Part shown: piece after piece, positions 32,397 to 42,433 of the stretch
How the letters are laid out: each line of letters begins with the position of its first letter
Position numbering within the stretch: the stretch's first letter is position 1
Assembly (NCBI RefSeq): GCF_022496765.1
Contig: NZ_VANV01000009.1
Location: 310,034-374,033 of the forward strand
Direction: 5' to 3'
Source of the DNA: Acidaminobacter sp. JC074
Lineage (GTDB): Bacteria > Bacillota > Clostridia > Peptostreptococcales > Acidaminobacteraceae
DNA: 64,000 nt
Position numbers and translations under genes: made by a program
The notes under the pieces: model-generated
What the model was told of the DNA's origin: nothing
The model's database searches: none
Seen by the model: only the letters and a program-made list of their open reading frames with translations

Positions 32397-34190
32397 TTAT
32401 TCTTCATCCTTAACTGGTGTTACTAAGTTTAAGAACAACTCTTCTAATTGTGCATCTTCAGCAGGTGCTGGCGCATCTGTTAAAAGACATGTTGCCTGTT
32501 GTGTTTTAGGGAATGCAATAACGTCTCTGATATTGTCGATATGAAGCAGTTCCATAACCACTCTATCTAAACCATATGCAATACCGCCGTGTGGTGGTAC
32601 ACCATATTTAAAGGCATCTAGTAAGAAACCGAACTTAGCTTGTGCTTCTTCATCAGAAAAACCAAGCGCCTTGAACATTCTTGCTTGTAAGTCAGTGTTG
32701 TGGATTCTAATAGAACCACCACCGATTTCAGAACCATTTAGAACCATATCGTAAGCTTTTGCTCTACAGTTAGCAGGATCAGATTCAATCATGTCCATAT
32801 CCTCATCTAAAGGTGAAGTAAATGGGTGATGTTTAGCAACATAACGATCATCATCTTCTGAATACTCGAATAATGGGAATTCATTGATCCAAAGAATCTT
32901 ATAGTCGCCTTCTTCAATCTTATCTAATTTCTTAGCAATCTCACATCTTAATGCGCCTAGAGTGGCATATACAACAGATGGCTCATCTGCTACAAATAAG
33001 ATTAAGTCGCCAGCTTTGGCTTCCATTCTTTCTGTAATAGCTTTTACATCATCTTCTGTTAAGAACTTAGCAATTGGAGAATCAAGGCCTTCTTCAGTTA
33101 ACTTCATCCATGCCAAACCTTTAGCACCATAAGTTTTTGCTAACTTCTCAAGGTTTTTCATACCCTTCTTTGAAAACTCACCAGCACCTTCATTGATGTT
33201 GATGGCTCTTACATCTTTGCCAGCCTTAACTGTATCTGCAAACACACCAAAACCACAGTTTTCAACGACATCATTAAGGGCTTTTAACTCATAACCAAAT
33301 CTTAAGTCTGGCTTATCTGAACCGAATCTTTCCATGGCTTCTTTATAAGGCATTCTCATAAATGGTACTGGAAGATCAACGCCAATTGTTTCCTTAAAAA
33401 TCTTTTGCATTAACTTTTCGTTGATTGCCATGACATCTTGCTCTTCAACAAAAGACATCTCAACATCCACCTGTGTGAACTCAGGCTGTCTGTCAGCTCT
33501 TAAGTCTTCATCTCTGAAACACTTAACAATTTGATAATATCTGTCTACACCTGATACCATTAACATCTGCTTAAATAGCTGAGGTGATTGAGGTAAAGCA
33601 TAGAACTTGTTAGGGTTAACTCTTGAAGGTACTAAATAGTCTCTTGCTCCCTCTGGTGTCGGTTTGTTTAAAAATGGTGTTTCAACTTCTAAGAAACCTT
33701 CACCATCAAAGAAGTTTCTAAATACAGACGCTACTGTTGATCTGAATCTTAAGTTTCTAAACATCTTAGGCTTTCTTAAGTCTAAGTATCTATACTTTAA
33801 TCTTAATTGCTCACCAGCCCCATCTTCATCGTTGATGTGAATTGGCGGTACTTCAGATTCTGAAAGTACCTTGATATTTTCAGCAAATACTTCTACCTTA
33901 CCAGAAGGAATATCTTCATTTATACTTTGTCTTAACTTAACTCTACCTTCTACAGCGATTACATACTCGCCTCTGATAGCATCCGCCTTGTTAAAAGCCT
34001 CTTCTGATACTGCCGTATCAAATACTACCTGTGCAATACCTTCACGGTCTCTTAAGTCTACGAATAATAAACCACCAAGATTTCTTCTTTTTTGAACCCA
34101 GCCCATTAACACAACCTTTTGATCGATGTGTTCTTCTCTTAATAAGCCGGCATAATGTGTTCTTTTTAAACCATTCAATAATTCAGCCAT
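32397..34190 (-). CDS. aspS: Aspartyl-tRNA synthetase
   Basis: A 597-residue class IIb synthetase. The OB-fold anticodon domain (about 1-110) is followed by the catalytic core with motif 2 (FRDEDLRADRQPEFTQVD), a bacterial-type GAD insertion (about 285-410) and motif 3 (GIAYGLDRVVMEL). It charges tRNA-Asp, or both tRNA-Asp and tRNA-Asn if the organism uses the amidotransferase route; the sequence does not settle this. A T-box leader lies upstream. The usual hisS neighbour is absent between it and hemZ. Confidence 0.96.
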   Translation of the reverse strand: MAELLNGLKRTHYAGLLREEHIDQKVVLMGWVQKRRNLGGLLFVDLRDREGIAQVVFDTAVSEEAFNKADAIRGEYVIAVEGRVKLRQSINEDIPSGKVEVFAENIKVLSESEVPPIHINDEDGAGEQLRLKYRYLDLRKPKMFRNLRFRSTVASVFRNFFDGEGFLEVETPFLNKPTPEGARDYLVPSRVNPNKFYALPQSPQLFKQMLMVSGVDRYYQIVKCFRDEDLRADRQPEFTQVDVEMSFVEEQDVMAINEKLMQKIFKETIGVDLPVPFMRMPYKEAMERFGSDKPDLRFGYELKALNDVVENCGFGVFADTVKAGKDVRAININEGAGEFSKKGMKNLEKLAKTYGAKGLAWMKLTEEGLDSPIAKFLTEDDVKAITERMEAKAGDLILFVADEPSVVYATLGALRCEIAKKLDKIEEGDYKILWINEFPLFEYSEDDDRYVAKHHPFTSPLDEDMDMIESDPANCRAKAYDMVLNGSEIGGGSIRIHNTDLQARMFKALGFSDEEAQAKFGFLLDAFKYGVPPHGGIAYGLDRVVMELLHIDNIRDVIAFPKTQQATCLLTDAPAPAEDAQLEELFLNLVTPVKDEE

Positions 34191-34240
34191 AATGCCTCCT
34201 ACAAATCTAATTAAGTTCAGGACATTCGTCCTTTAACATT

Positions 34241-34435
34241 TACGATTACAAGTAACAAAAAAACTCGTCACTTGTACAAGACAAGGGACGAGATTACTCC
34301 CGCGGTGCCACCCTAATTGGTTAAACCCACTTTCAAAATAGGTACACGATTCAAGTGTCTTTCTACAACCCTCATACACTGGCTTTCACCATACCCAGTT
34401 CGCTTAAGAATTCCTGTTGTATACTCCTCTTGAGT
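34241..34435 (-). ncRNA. T-box leader of aspS
   Basis: The minus strand carries AAGCGAACTGGG and GGTGAAAGCC of stem I, a candidate Asp specifier GAC at 34357-34359, the T-box AGGGTGGCACCGCG near 34302-34315, and a terminator stem closing CTCGTC/GACGAG with seven T. A promoter (TTTACA-17-TATACT) lies near 34455-34485. Uncharged tRNA should promote antitermination. The leader fills the gap between hemZ and aspS. Confidence 0.92.
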
Positions 34436-34508
34436 ACCTCATATTCATATAGAAATAGTATAATACAATCTTATACTTTTGTAAACTAATTTCTTTGACT
34501 TAAAGTTC

Positions 34509-35924
34509 TTACATTTCAAAGAAAGTATGACCCTTTTTAATAACATCATCTATTCTTTCAATATAAGCCTCTATGCCTTTTATATTGGCTATACGCTGAA
34601 ATCTGTCTTCTCTGGGAAAACACCTCTTAGAGACTGCACCAGCGCCTAAAGCCAGAATATTATGCTTTTCTTCTATGATTCTGATGTTATAAAGAGATTC
34701 ATAGCCAGGTTTACAGTAACCCACATTTTCGAAGTTGCCAACCATGTTCTTTTGTCTGTACATATAATAAGGTACATAACCTGCTTTTCTTACTGTTTCT
34801 TCAGTATACTCAAGCATGGCTTCAACGAGTTCACTCTGAGTCATATTATACTTGTCTAAGGTTTCTTTTAACCTAGAACTTGTCTTAACAGCTAGCGTAT
34901 GAATCGTAATGTTGGTTGGCGATAAGTCGAGTACTGAATCAATTGTCTTTTTAACATCTTCTAAATCTTCATCTGGTAAACCAAGAATCAAATCCATATT
35001 GATGGACCTAAAATCAAAGCCAGACGCCACCTCATAAACAGAATTGATTGAATCTACAGAATGGTCTCTTCCAATCAAGCCAAGTGTTTTTTGATTCATT
35101 GTCTGTGGATTGATACAGATTCTTGATACATGATGGTCTTTAAAGACCTGTAACTTATCTGCAGTTATGGTATCCGGTCTACCCGCTTCTATTGTAAACT
35201 CCTTAAGACTTGATGTATCAAAATACTTATCTAACTTAGATAAAAGCGTCTCAAATTGATCATCTCTTAAAATACTAGGCGTACCACCACCAATATAAAT
35301 ACAGTCAACTTTCTTACCATATTTGATCAGATTTTCGTAGGCATGGTCGATTTCTTTGTGTAAACACTCTAAATAACTTTCAACAAGACTACCCTTTTTT
35401 CTCATATCATTTGAAGGAAAAGAGCAGTACAAACATCTTGTTGGACAAAATGGAATACAAATATAAAGACTGACCAATGAATCATCATAAACATCTGCTA
35501 AATATGGTGCTTCTCTTTTACCGATTTCTAATAAGAGTGCTCGCTTCTTTTCAGATATTCTGTGATTCATGTAAAGCTTTTCAGATATTTCTTGATCGCT
35601 CATCTGCTTCTCTAGCATTTCATGAACGAGCTTGACCGGTCTGACGCCAACCAAAGTACCATAGTGATTGACTTTACCAGTGATCTTGCTCATCAAATCA
35701 TAAAGCACTCTTGAATTAGACCTTTTGACTGCTCTCTTATCTTTTGCAGAAAGCTCCGAATAAGTTATCTCCTTAATTGTCGCCTCCACCCTAAAAGCAT
35801 CTTCTTCTTCAATTATTGTGTTTAGCAGTTCCTCATCATCATCTACAAAATCAACTTTGTCGACAAAAGTTTTTAATAAATGTTCAACTTCATAATGAAA
35901 CTCGTGATTTATCTTAACTTTCAT
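34509..35924 (-). CDS. hemZ: HemZ-like radical SAM protein (coproporphyrinogen dehydrogenase family)
   Basis: A 471-residue radical SAM enzyme. An N-terminal extension (about 1-150) precedes the cluster motif CPTRCLYCSF (CX3CX2C, about 155-164) and YIGGGTPS, the SAM-binding glycine motif. The C-terminal region fits HemN/HemW relatives. The clostridial HemZ name comes from homology; true coproporphyrinogen activity is unproven and heme synthesis is not otherwise visible here. It follows the MBL gene at seven bases and ends the dtd-MBL-hemZ unit. Confidence 0.88.
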   Translation of the reverse strand: MKVKINHEFHYEVEHLLKTFVDKVDFVDDDEELLNTIIEEEDAFRVEATIKEITYSELSAKDKRAVKRSNSRVLYDLMSKITGKVNHYGTLVGVRPVKLVHEMLEKQMSDQEISEKLYMNHRISEKKRALLLEIGKREAPYLADVYDDSLVSLYICIPFCPTRCLYCSFPSNDMRKKGSLVESYLECLHKEIDHAYENLIKYGKKVDCIYIGGGTPSILRDDQFETLLSKLDKYFDTSSLKEFTIEAGRPDTITADKLQVFKDHHVSRICINPQTMNQKTLGLIGRDHSVDSINSVYEVASGFDFRSINMDLILGLPDEDLEDVKKTIDSVLDLSPTNITIHTLAVKTSSRLKETLDKYNMTQSELVEAMLEYTEETVRKAGYVPYYMYRQKNMVGNFENVGYCKPGYESLYNIRIIEEKHNILALGAGAVSKRCFPREDRFQRIANIKGIEAYIERIDDVIKKGHTFFEM

Positions 35925-35931
35925 TTTTCAC

Positions 35932-36546
35932 CTACATAAATGGATTGTGTTCTCTTTCAAAGCCTATAGTGGACATAGCGCCATGTCCTGGATATACCTT
36001 GGTTTCATCATCAAGTCTTAACAACTTAAATGCAATGGAACTGATAAGGGTCTGATGACTGCCACCATACAAGTCAGTTCTACCTACAGAACGGTTAAAG
36101 AGTGTATCACCTGTAAATAAGTGATCATCAATATGGATACACATCCCACCTTTTGTATGGCCAGGCGTCATAATAAACTTCATGGTCTTGTTACCAAAAG
36201 TCAATTCATCTTCATCTCTAACGTACTGGTCTGCTGTAAAACTGATGGCATGGTCACAAATCCTTGAAGATTCATTAAAATCAGGATTTTGTAACATATC
36301 ATCTTCATCTTCTGAAGCAATGACAGGCACATTATATAAGGCCTTTAGTTCTTCTACAGCCCCTATGTGATCGCCGTGACCATGTGTTAAAACAATATAC
36401 TTCACTTTTGCCTCATGTTTTTTAACTTGTCTGTCTATCACATTTGCCTGTGCACCAGGATCAATTATAACTGCTTCTTTTGTTTCATCACACATTACAA
36501 AAAAACAATTTACAGCAAACTTTCCAACTACTATTCTTTCTATCAT
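35932..36546 (-). CDS. Metallo-beta-lactamase-fold hydrolase (glyoxalase II-like)
   Basis: A 204-residue protein with the MBL zinc ligands THGHGDHIGA (HxHxDH) near residue 54, a second His in TPGHTKGG and Asp in FTGDTLF, and a final His in VYPGHGAMS. This set matches the YcbL/glyoxalase II group, which cleaves thioesters such as S-lactoylglutathione analogues. It lies between dtd (two bases upstream) and hemZ in the conserved clostridial order, so it is co-transcribed. The physiological substrate is unknown. Confidence 0.9.
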   Translation of the reverse strand: MIERIVVGKFAVNCFFVMCDETKEAVIIDPGAQANVIDRQVKKHEAKVKYIVLTHGHGDHIGAVEELKALYNVPVIASEDEDDMLQNPDFNESSRICDHAISFTADQYVRDEDELTFGNKTMKFIMTPGHTKGGMCIHIDDHLFTGDTLFNRSVGRTDLYGGSHQTLISSIAFKLLRLDDETKVYPGHGAMSTIGFEREHNPFM

Positions 36547-36548
36547 AA

Positions 36549-36995
36549 TTAAAACCTCTTTTTACTATCTAACATAACAGTTACAGGACCATCGTTACAA
36601 ATATCCACTTGCATATCCGCCTGGAAAACACCTGTCTCAACATTAACAGACTCTTTAACATAAGAAACCAACTTCATATAAAGATCATTGGCTTCATCCG
36701 GTCTAGCTGCTTCACTAAAGGAAGGTCTTCTACCTTTTCTACAGTCAGCCAATAAAGTGAACTGAGAAACAATAAGCATCTCACCATTTACATCTTGAAT
36801 GGATAAATTCATTTTTTCTTCTTCATCTTCAAAAATCCTAAGCCCTAGAAGTTTGTCCGCTATATAAGTCATGTCTTTTTCAGTGTCTCCTTTTTCAACA
36901 CCTAAAAGCACCATAAATCCAGGTCCGATTTTACCTACTACCTCTTCGTCAACAATCACACTTGAATGCTTGACTCTTTGTACAACAGCTCTCAT
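36549..36995 (-). CDS. dtd: D-aminoacyl-tRNA deacylase
   Basis: A 148-residue protein, the usual DTD size, beginning [13 protein letters not shown]. It has the SQFTL active-site motif near residue 78 and the cross-subunit cis GPVT motif near 137. It is a homodimer that removes D-amino acids, and glycine from tRNA-Ala, wrongly attached to tRNA. The start sits behind a ribosome binding site lying just after a terminator hairpin that follows relA, so part of its expression may come from relA read-through. Confidence 0.95.
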   Translation of the reverse strand: MRAVVQRVKHSSVIVDEEVVGKIGPGFMVLLGVEKGDTEKDMTYIADKLLGLRIFEDEEEKMNLSIQDVNGEMLIVSQFTLLADCRKGRRPSFSEAARPDEANDLYMKLVSYVKESVNVETGVFQADMQVDICNDGPVTVMLDSKKRF

Positions 36996-37011
36996 TTTTT
37001 CCTCCTATAAA

Positions 37012-37031
37012 AAGCTGGCATCTGCCAGCTT
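37012..37031 (-). terminator. Terminator/attenuator between relA and dtd
   Basis: Stem AAGCTGGC/GCCAGCTT with loop AGAT overlaps the relA stop and is followed on the minus strand by TTTATAGGAGG, which merges into the dtd ribosome binding site. Confidence 0.75.
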
Positions 37032-39210
37032 ATGATGTTACTCTTTTTACTTCTATAATATCTTCTAAAGTCTTTAACTTACTCAACAAGCTATTTAGTT
37101 TATTTATATCTGTTACTTCAATACTTAAATTTATAACTGCAACACCTGATTTTAAAAGCTTGGCACTGACACCTGTAACCACTAAATTGATGGCGGTAAT
37201 AATAGATGTAACCTCAGAAAGAAGACCCTTTCTATCTGGTGCTATTACTTGAATTTCAGTTGTAAATGTTGCTGTCTCAGCTACATGCCAAGCCACTTCA
37301 ATAAATCTGTTTTTCATCTCATCGGTATTTTCAAAGTTCTTACAGTCAGCGCGGTGGATGGTTACCCCCCTACCTCTTGTAATGTATCCGATGATGTCAT
37401 CACCAGGAACAGGCGTACAACATTTTGCAAATCGAGTTAAAACGTCATCTAAACCTTTAACAACAACTGATTGACCCGCACGTTTCCTGTTGCGCTCTTG
37501 TTCTCTCGTTTCTTCTTTTTTAATTTCAATGCTTGTAATATCTTCTGGTTCTTGTTCCTTTTGGTGTTCTTTTCTATAAGCTTCTTTTAACTTAGGAAGC
37601 ACCTGATTCATCATAATACCACCATAACCGATGGTAGCATATAAATCATCTAAAGAATAAACACTCAGTCTTGCCATTAAAGGATCTAACCACTTGTTCT
37701 GCATCAACTCATTTGGTTTAAAACCAGCTTTTCTGATTTCTCTTTCAAGCATTTCGCGACCTTTTTCAATGTTTTCTTCGCGACGTTCTTTCTTAAACCA
37801 GTGTTTGATTTTATTCTTAGCTTGGGTAGACTTTACAAAAGTCAACCAGTCTCTTGATGGACCGTTTGAGTTCTTTTGAGTCATAATTTCAACAATCTCA
37901 CCCGTGCTTAATTTATATGATAATGGGACAATACGACCATTGACTTTAGCACCGACACATTTGTTGCCGACTTCTGTATGGATCTTATAGGCAAAGTCTA
38001 CTGGCGTTGAACCATCTGGTAGTTCTATTACACTTGATTGTGGCGTAAAGACATATACCTGGTGGTCTAAAACATCAATCTTTAAAGAAGACATAAATTC
38101 TTCAGGATTATCAATGTCACCTTGCCATTCCATCATTTGTCTTAACCAAACAAGTTTTTCATCGATATCAGACACGCCTTTTTTCTCTTTATAAGAGAAG
38201 TGGGCAGCAATACCATATTCTGATACTCGGTGCATTTCATGCGTTCTAATCTGTACCTCAAAGGGTTCCCCTTCATTGCCCATAACGGTTGTATGAAGCG
38301 AACGGTACATATTAGGCTTTGGCATAGCAATATAATCCTTAAACCTGCCAGGAAGTGGTTTCCACATAGTATGGACCACACCAAGCGCCGCATAACAATC
38401 CTTAACCGTATCAACTAGGATCCTAATAGCTGTAATATCATATATCTCTGAAAACTCTTTATTTTGATATTTAATTTTCTTGTATATAGAATAAAAGTTT
38501 TTCGGTCTACCATATATGTCATAGGACATATGGGTTTCATCTAAAGATTCAGAAATCTGAGCGATTACAGAATCAATGTAAGACTTTCTTTCAGATAACT
38601 TTTTATTCATTTTTGATGATAAATCATAATATACTTCTGGTTCTAAATAAAGCAAACATAAATCTTCAAGCTCACCCTTGATCTTAAAAATACCCAGTCT
38701 ATGTGCAATTGGTACATAAATTTCTAAAGTCTCAAGTGCTTTTTCCTGCTTCTTGGCTTCAGATTGGTACTTTAAAGTTCTCATATTATGAAGACGGTCT
38801 ACAAGCTTGATGAGTATAACTCTGATGTCTTTGGCCATGGCTAAAAACATCTTTCTCAGGTTTTCAACTTGTATTTCTTTTTTTGTCTCATAATGCATTT
38901 TTGTAAGCTTTGTCACACCGTCTACCAACTGGGCAACCGAGTGACCAAATTCTTCTTCAATCTCTTCGAAATCTGCATCCGTATCTTCTATTGTATCATG
39001 TAATAAACAAGCTACAATTGTGTCTGAATCTACTTCTAATTCTGCAACAATTAAAGAAACAGCAAGGGGATGAATAAAAAACGGTTCTCCCGATTTTCTC
39101 AACTGGCCTTCATGGGCCTTCTTTGAGTAAACATATGCCTTCTTTAATTTTTCTATATTAACATTTTTATTAATGGATTGAATTTTTTCAATATACTCAT
39201 TAATTTCCAT
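37030..39210 (-). CDS. relA: Bifunctional (p)ppGpp synthetase/hydrolase
   Basis: A 726-residue RelA/SpoT homologue. The start at 39210 has AGAAGGTG upstream; an ATG 16 codons earlier has no site. The HD hydrolase domain (FIHPLAVSLIVAEL through LLHDTIEDTD) is intact, followed by the synthetase domain (YDITAIRILVDTVKDCYAALG), TGS (VYVFTPQSSVIELPDGSTPVDFAY), the RIS region around FAKCCTPVPGDDIIGYITRG, and a C-terminal ACT domain. It should both make and degrade (p)ppGpp on starvation cues. Placement apt-relA-dtd is conserved. Confidence 0.95.
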   Translation of the reverse strand: MEINEYIEKIQSINKNVNIEKLKKAYVYSKKAHEGQLRKSGEPFFIHPLAVSLIVAELEVDSDTIVACLLHDTIEDTDADFEEIEEEFGHSVAQLVDGVTKLTKMHYETKKEIQVENLRKMFLAMAKDIRVILIKLVDRLHNMRTLKYQSEAKKQEKALETLEIYVPIAHRLGIFKIKGELEDLCLLYLEPEVYYDLSSKMNKKLSERKSYIDSVIAQISESLDETHMSYDIYGRPKNFYSIYKKIKYQNKEFSEIYDITAIRILVDTVKDCYAALGVVHTMWKPLPGRFKDYIAMPKPNMYRSLHTTVMGNEGEPFEVQIRTHEMHRVSEYGIAAHFSYKEKKGVSDIDEKLVWLRQMMEWQGDIDNPEEFMSSLKIDVLDHQVYVFTPQSSVIELPDGSTPVDFAYKIHTEVGNKCVGAKVNGRIVPLSYKLSTGEIVEIMTQKNSNGPSRDWLTFVKSTQAKNKIKHWFKKERREENIEKGREMLEREIRKAGFKPNELMQNKWLDPLMARLSVYSLDDLYATIGYGGIMMNQVLPKLKEAYRKEHQKEQEPEDITSIEIKKEETREQERNRKRAGQSVVVKGLDDVLTRFAKCCTPVPGDDIIGYITRGRGVTIHRADCKNFENTDEMKNRFIEVAWHVAETATFTTEIQVIAPDRKGLLSEVTSIITAINLVVTGVSAKLLKSGVAVINLSIEVTDINKLNSLLSKLKTLEDIIEVKRVTS

Positions 39211-39299
39211 ACTACACCTTCTAACTACTAAATGATTAATATAGTTATTATATAACAAAACACTTCCCTAAACAACACATAAAAGGCTATATTAGAGTT

Positions 39300-39324
39300 A
39301 AAAAAGCCCGCTACAATAGCGGGC
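39300..39324 (-). terminator. Terminator of apt
   Basis: GC-rich stem GCCCGCTA/TAGCGGGC (39306-39313 and 39317-39324) followed on the minus strand by six T. Confidence 0.92.
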
Positions 39325-39330
39325 ATTTGA

Positions 39331-39843
39331 TTAGTATTCTATTACGTTTCTAACTGTGTAATCTTTTAATGTTTCTCTACCATCTAAGAATGATAATTCG
39401 ATTAGAAAAAGAACTGCTGAAACTTCTGCGCCTAACTTTTCTACAAGCTCTGCAACGGCTTTAGTTGTACCACCTGTTGCAAGTAAATCATCCACGATCA
39501 AGACCTTGTCACCTTTTTTAATGGCATCTTTATGAATTTCTAAAGCATCTGTGCCATACTCTAATTCATATTCGTGCTTAACTGTTTCAGAAGGTAATTT
39601 ACCTGGTTTTCTAACAAGAACCATTGGCTTTCCTGCTTCATAAGCCATAGGTGCACTGAAGATGAATCCTCTAGCTTCAGGTCCAATGATAACATCATAA
39701 TCATACTCATCAGCAATTTTCACAAGTTCTGCAATTGCAAACTTAAATGCCTCTGGCTCTTGCAGTAAAGTTGTGATGTCCTTAAAACTGATACCTTCTT
39801 TAGGAAAATTCTCTACCGTTCTTATTTTACTTTTTAAATCCAT
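39331..39843 (-). CDS. apt: Adenine phosphoribosyltransferase
   Basis: A 170-residue protein. The start at 39843 is chosen because GGAGGAAGT precedes it. It has FPKEGISFKDITTLL at the N-terminus, the Apt EARGF motif (GPEARGFIFSAPMAY) and the PRPP-binding VLIVDDLLATGGTT. It salvages adenine to AMP using PRPP in the cytoplasm. It follows recJ at 14 bases and ends at a strong terminator, in the order recJ-apt-relA. Confidence 0.96.
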   Translation of the reverse strand: MDLKSKIRTVENFPKEGISFKDITTLLQEPEAFKFAIAELVKIADEYDYDVIIGPEARGFIFSAPMAYEAGKPMVLVRKPGKLPSETVKHEYELEYGTDALEIHKDAIKKGDKVLIVDDLLATGGTTKAVAELVEKLGAEVSAVLFLIELSFLDGRETLKDYTVRNVIEY

Positions 39844-39857
39844 ACTTCCTCCTGTAA

Positions 39858-42332
39858 TCATTTAATGATTTCCTTGTAAATCTTTATATAATCGAAAAAT
39901 TCATCTCGTATTGATGAGACCTTCTGGAATATATCTGAAGATTCCAGATTCAACCTTTCTTTAGGTCTAGGTAAAACTTCAATGTGATAAGCATCTGATT
40001 CAACGAGCTTAATCAAATTCAAGTAAGATAATATCCTGAGAGACAACTCACACTTGATCACATCCATATGAAGCATTTTCGAAAAATCTTCTAAATCAAT
40101 GGTTAACTTACCTTCTTCAGACAACAAAGCCTTATATATATCAACCAAGTCCAAACGATGGGGTATGGCTGTGTATAATAACTCTGCTTGGGATTTTTCA
40201 TCCACATAAGGCTGGGTCATATACTTAATTCTCGATTGACTGTAGTTCTCTAGTAAGCCTGCCCATGCTTCACTGTAAAGTAAGTCATAGACAACAACCT
40301 CATCATAATTTTTAAAATCTATATTTTTAAAGATTGGATTAACCACAATGTCCACAGATGATTTCTCAGAAATATCGTTAAAGTGGATCCTTATATCTTG
40401 AGAACTCACATCCAAGTCATCTAATCTAAAATACAATTCTATAAAAGAATAAAAAGATTGTACCAATACTAATCTTCTACCACCACTTGAAGTACAATAA
40501 TCAAGTCTTGAAGAACTTGTTGTATCAAAATCAGTAAAAGCATACGATGGCCTCTTAGGACCATCTAGTCCATTATAAAATAAAGCACGTGCCAATGTCT
40601 TTGTAAATAATTTACCAATTTCTGAGCCCTTATAATAGTCAGGCTGTAGACGTCTGATATCTTTGATCATAAATTGGATGGTTTCAATGCCTCTGAAGAC
40701 ATTTTTAGACAAAGTCATTACCATATCCAATTGATCCGTAGACCTTAGGTCTTTAAACTCCTCTGCCATTCTAAAGCCAATGGCATCAAAAGTTCTCTTA
40801 CCATCATGTAGGATAAGTTTAAGGTGATCTTTTTCCTGACCAAGCATCCTTACACTATCTACAGTTAAACCATTGTATACAAATGACGGTTTGGGATTAC
40901 CAAGACCATGAGGCTCTAACTCATTTAGGGCATCTAATGTTTCATAAGTAATCTCATTACTATGAACAATAGAATCTATTTTAACACGAGGCACTAGGTC
41001 CTCTTCTGTAATGTGCTTTCTTGCGTATTCATTTATTTCAAATCTTAGCTGGTCAACATCGTTTTCATGTAGAGAAAGACCTGCAGCCTGCTTATGGCCA
41101 CCAAAACCTATAAAAAGGTGTTTACAAGCATTCAAGGCATCAAATATTGAGATGTCTCCAACACTTCTGGCAGACCCCTTAGCCACACCATCTTCTATGG
41201 ATAGGATGACGGATGGTCTGTGGTATTTCTCAGTTATTCTAGAAGCAACAATGCCAATAACACCTGTATGCCAGGCAACACCAGAAACAACAATGATCTT
41301 TTCTTTTTCCAAATCCACTTGTGCTTCAATCAAGTCATCAATGGATTCTACGATTTCTTTTTCTATGGCTTGTCTCTCGATGTTTAACTCATTTAAGGCT
41401 TTGGCTAGACGAAGTGCTTCATCTTCATTCTTACTTGTTAGAAGCTCCACACCAAGACCTGGCTTGCCTATTCTACCTGCGGCATTGATCTTTGGTCCTA
41501 GATTAAAACCAATATGTCCAGTGTTAATCTCTTTATCTAAAAGCTCAGAAACTTCCAAAAGGGCTTTTAAACCAAGGTTTTTTGTATTAGATATAACATC
41601 TAAACCGACCTTTGTAATCGACCTGTTTTCATCTACAATAGGAGCAATATCTGCAACAGTACCTAGAGCAACGACATCCATAAACAAATCGTAATGATTT
41701 ACAAAACGGTCTCTTAACAGACCTTGCACAATTTTCATGGCAATGCCAACACCAGCCAGCATATCAAATGGATAGTTACAATCACTCTGCTTAGGGTTTA
41801 AGACCGCATAAGCATCAGGAATTTCTTCCTGACAATTGTGGTGGTCTGAAATAATGATGTCCTTTTTCATCTTGTTAACAAAGGCCACTTCATCTACTGA
41901 TGTGATACCGCAATCAACACTGATAATCAAGTCACCACCCTGTTCGATGATTTTATTAAGACCATATTCAGAAAGACCATAACCTTCTTCTAACCTATTT
42001 GGAATATAGTAATTAACAGGTACACCTAATAAATCAAAACATATCAAAAGAACTGAAATAGATGTAATGCCATCTACATCATAATCTCCATAAATCCATA
42101 TGGATTCTTCATTGTCCATGGCGTCACGAATTCTATCAATGGCCTTTTTCATGTCCTTCATCAAAAAAGGATCATACAATAAGTCTATAGATGGATTTAA
42201 AAAATCCTCTACATCTTTTTCAGTATCATAACCTCTGTTAACGAGTATTTGCTTGATGATTGGATGAACCTTGGTATCAAGGTTTACCTCTTTATTTTTT
42301 TCTATTGTCCATTTTTTACTATGTAAACTCAT
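39858..42332 (-). CDS. recJ: Single-stranded-DNA-specific exonuclease RecJ
   Basis: An 824-residue DHH-family nuclease. The phosphoesterase motifs are WIYGDYDVDGITS, SVDCGIT, IISDHHNC and VALGTVADIAP; the DHHA1 region contains GFGGHKQAAGLSL, and an OB fold follows (about 460-560). A long C-terminal extension (570-824) is typical of Firmicute RecJ. It degrades single-stranded DNA 5' to 3' in recombination and mismatch repair. It lies in the conserved secD-secF-recJ-apt order, with a terminator after secF. Confidence 0.95.
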   Translation of the reverse strand: MSLHSKKWTIEKNKEVNLDTKVHPIIKQILVNRGYDTEKDVEDFLNPSIDLLYDPFLMKDMKKAIDRIRDAMDNEESIWIYGDYDVDGITSISVLLICFDLLGVPVNYYIPNRLEEGYGLSEYGLNKIIEQGGDLIISVDCGITSVDEVAFVNKMKKDIIISDHHNCQEEIPDAYAVLNPKQSDCNYPFDMLAGVGIAMKIVQGLLRDRFVNHYDLFMDVVALGTVADIAPIVDENRSITKVGLDVISNTKNLGLKALLEVSELLDKEINTGHIGFNLGPKINAAGRIGKPGLGVELLTSKNEDEALRLAKALNELNIERQAIEKEIVESIDDLIEAQVDLEKEKIIVVSGVAWHTGVIGIVASRITEKYHRPSVILSIEDGVAKGSARSVGDISIFDALNACKHLFIGFGGHKQAAGLSLHENDVDQLRFEINEYARKHITEEDLVPRVKIDSIVHSNEITYETLDALNELEPHGLGNPKPSFVYNGLTVDSVRMLGQEKDHLKLILHDGKRTFDAIGFRMAEEFKDLRSTDQLDMVMTLSKNVFRGIETIQFMIKDIRRLQPDYYKGSEIGKLFTKTLARALFYNGLDGPKRPSYAFTDFDTTSSSRLDYCTSSGGRRLVLVQSFYSFIELYFRLDDLDVSSQDIRIHFNDISEKSSVDIVVNPIFKNIDFKNYDEVVVYDLLYSEAWAGLLENYSQSRIKYMTQPYVDEKSQAELLYTAIPHRLDLVDIYKALLSEEGKLTIDLEDFSKMLHMDVIKCELSLRILSYLNLIKLVESDAYHIEVLPRPKERLNLESSDIFQKVSSIRDEFFDYIKIYKEIIK

Positions 42333-42394
42333 ACTTTTATTTTACCTTCTTCTCTTCCCCTTTTTATGATAGTTTAATTTTTACTTCATGTAAA

Positions 42395-42426
42395 GAAAAG
42401 AAAAGCTTAGAGCCACAGCTCTAAGC
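42395..42426 (-). terminator. Terminator after secF
   Basis: Stem GCTTAGAGC/GCTCTAAGC (42405-42413 and 42418-42426) followed by TTTTCTTTTC on the minus strand. Confidence 0.85.
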
Positions 42427-42433
42427 AAGATTT

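Noticed and set aside
41011..41694. A 227-codon plus-strand ORF opposite recJ
   Set aside because: It is antisense to a conserved gene, Ser/Pro-rich in composition and without a ribosome site.
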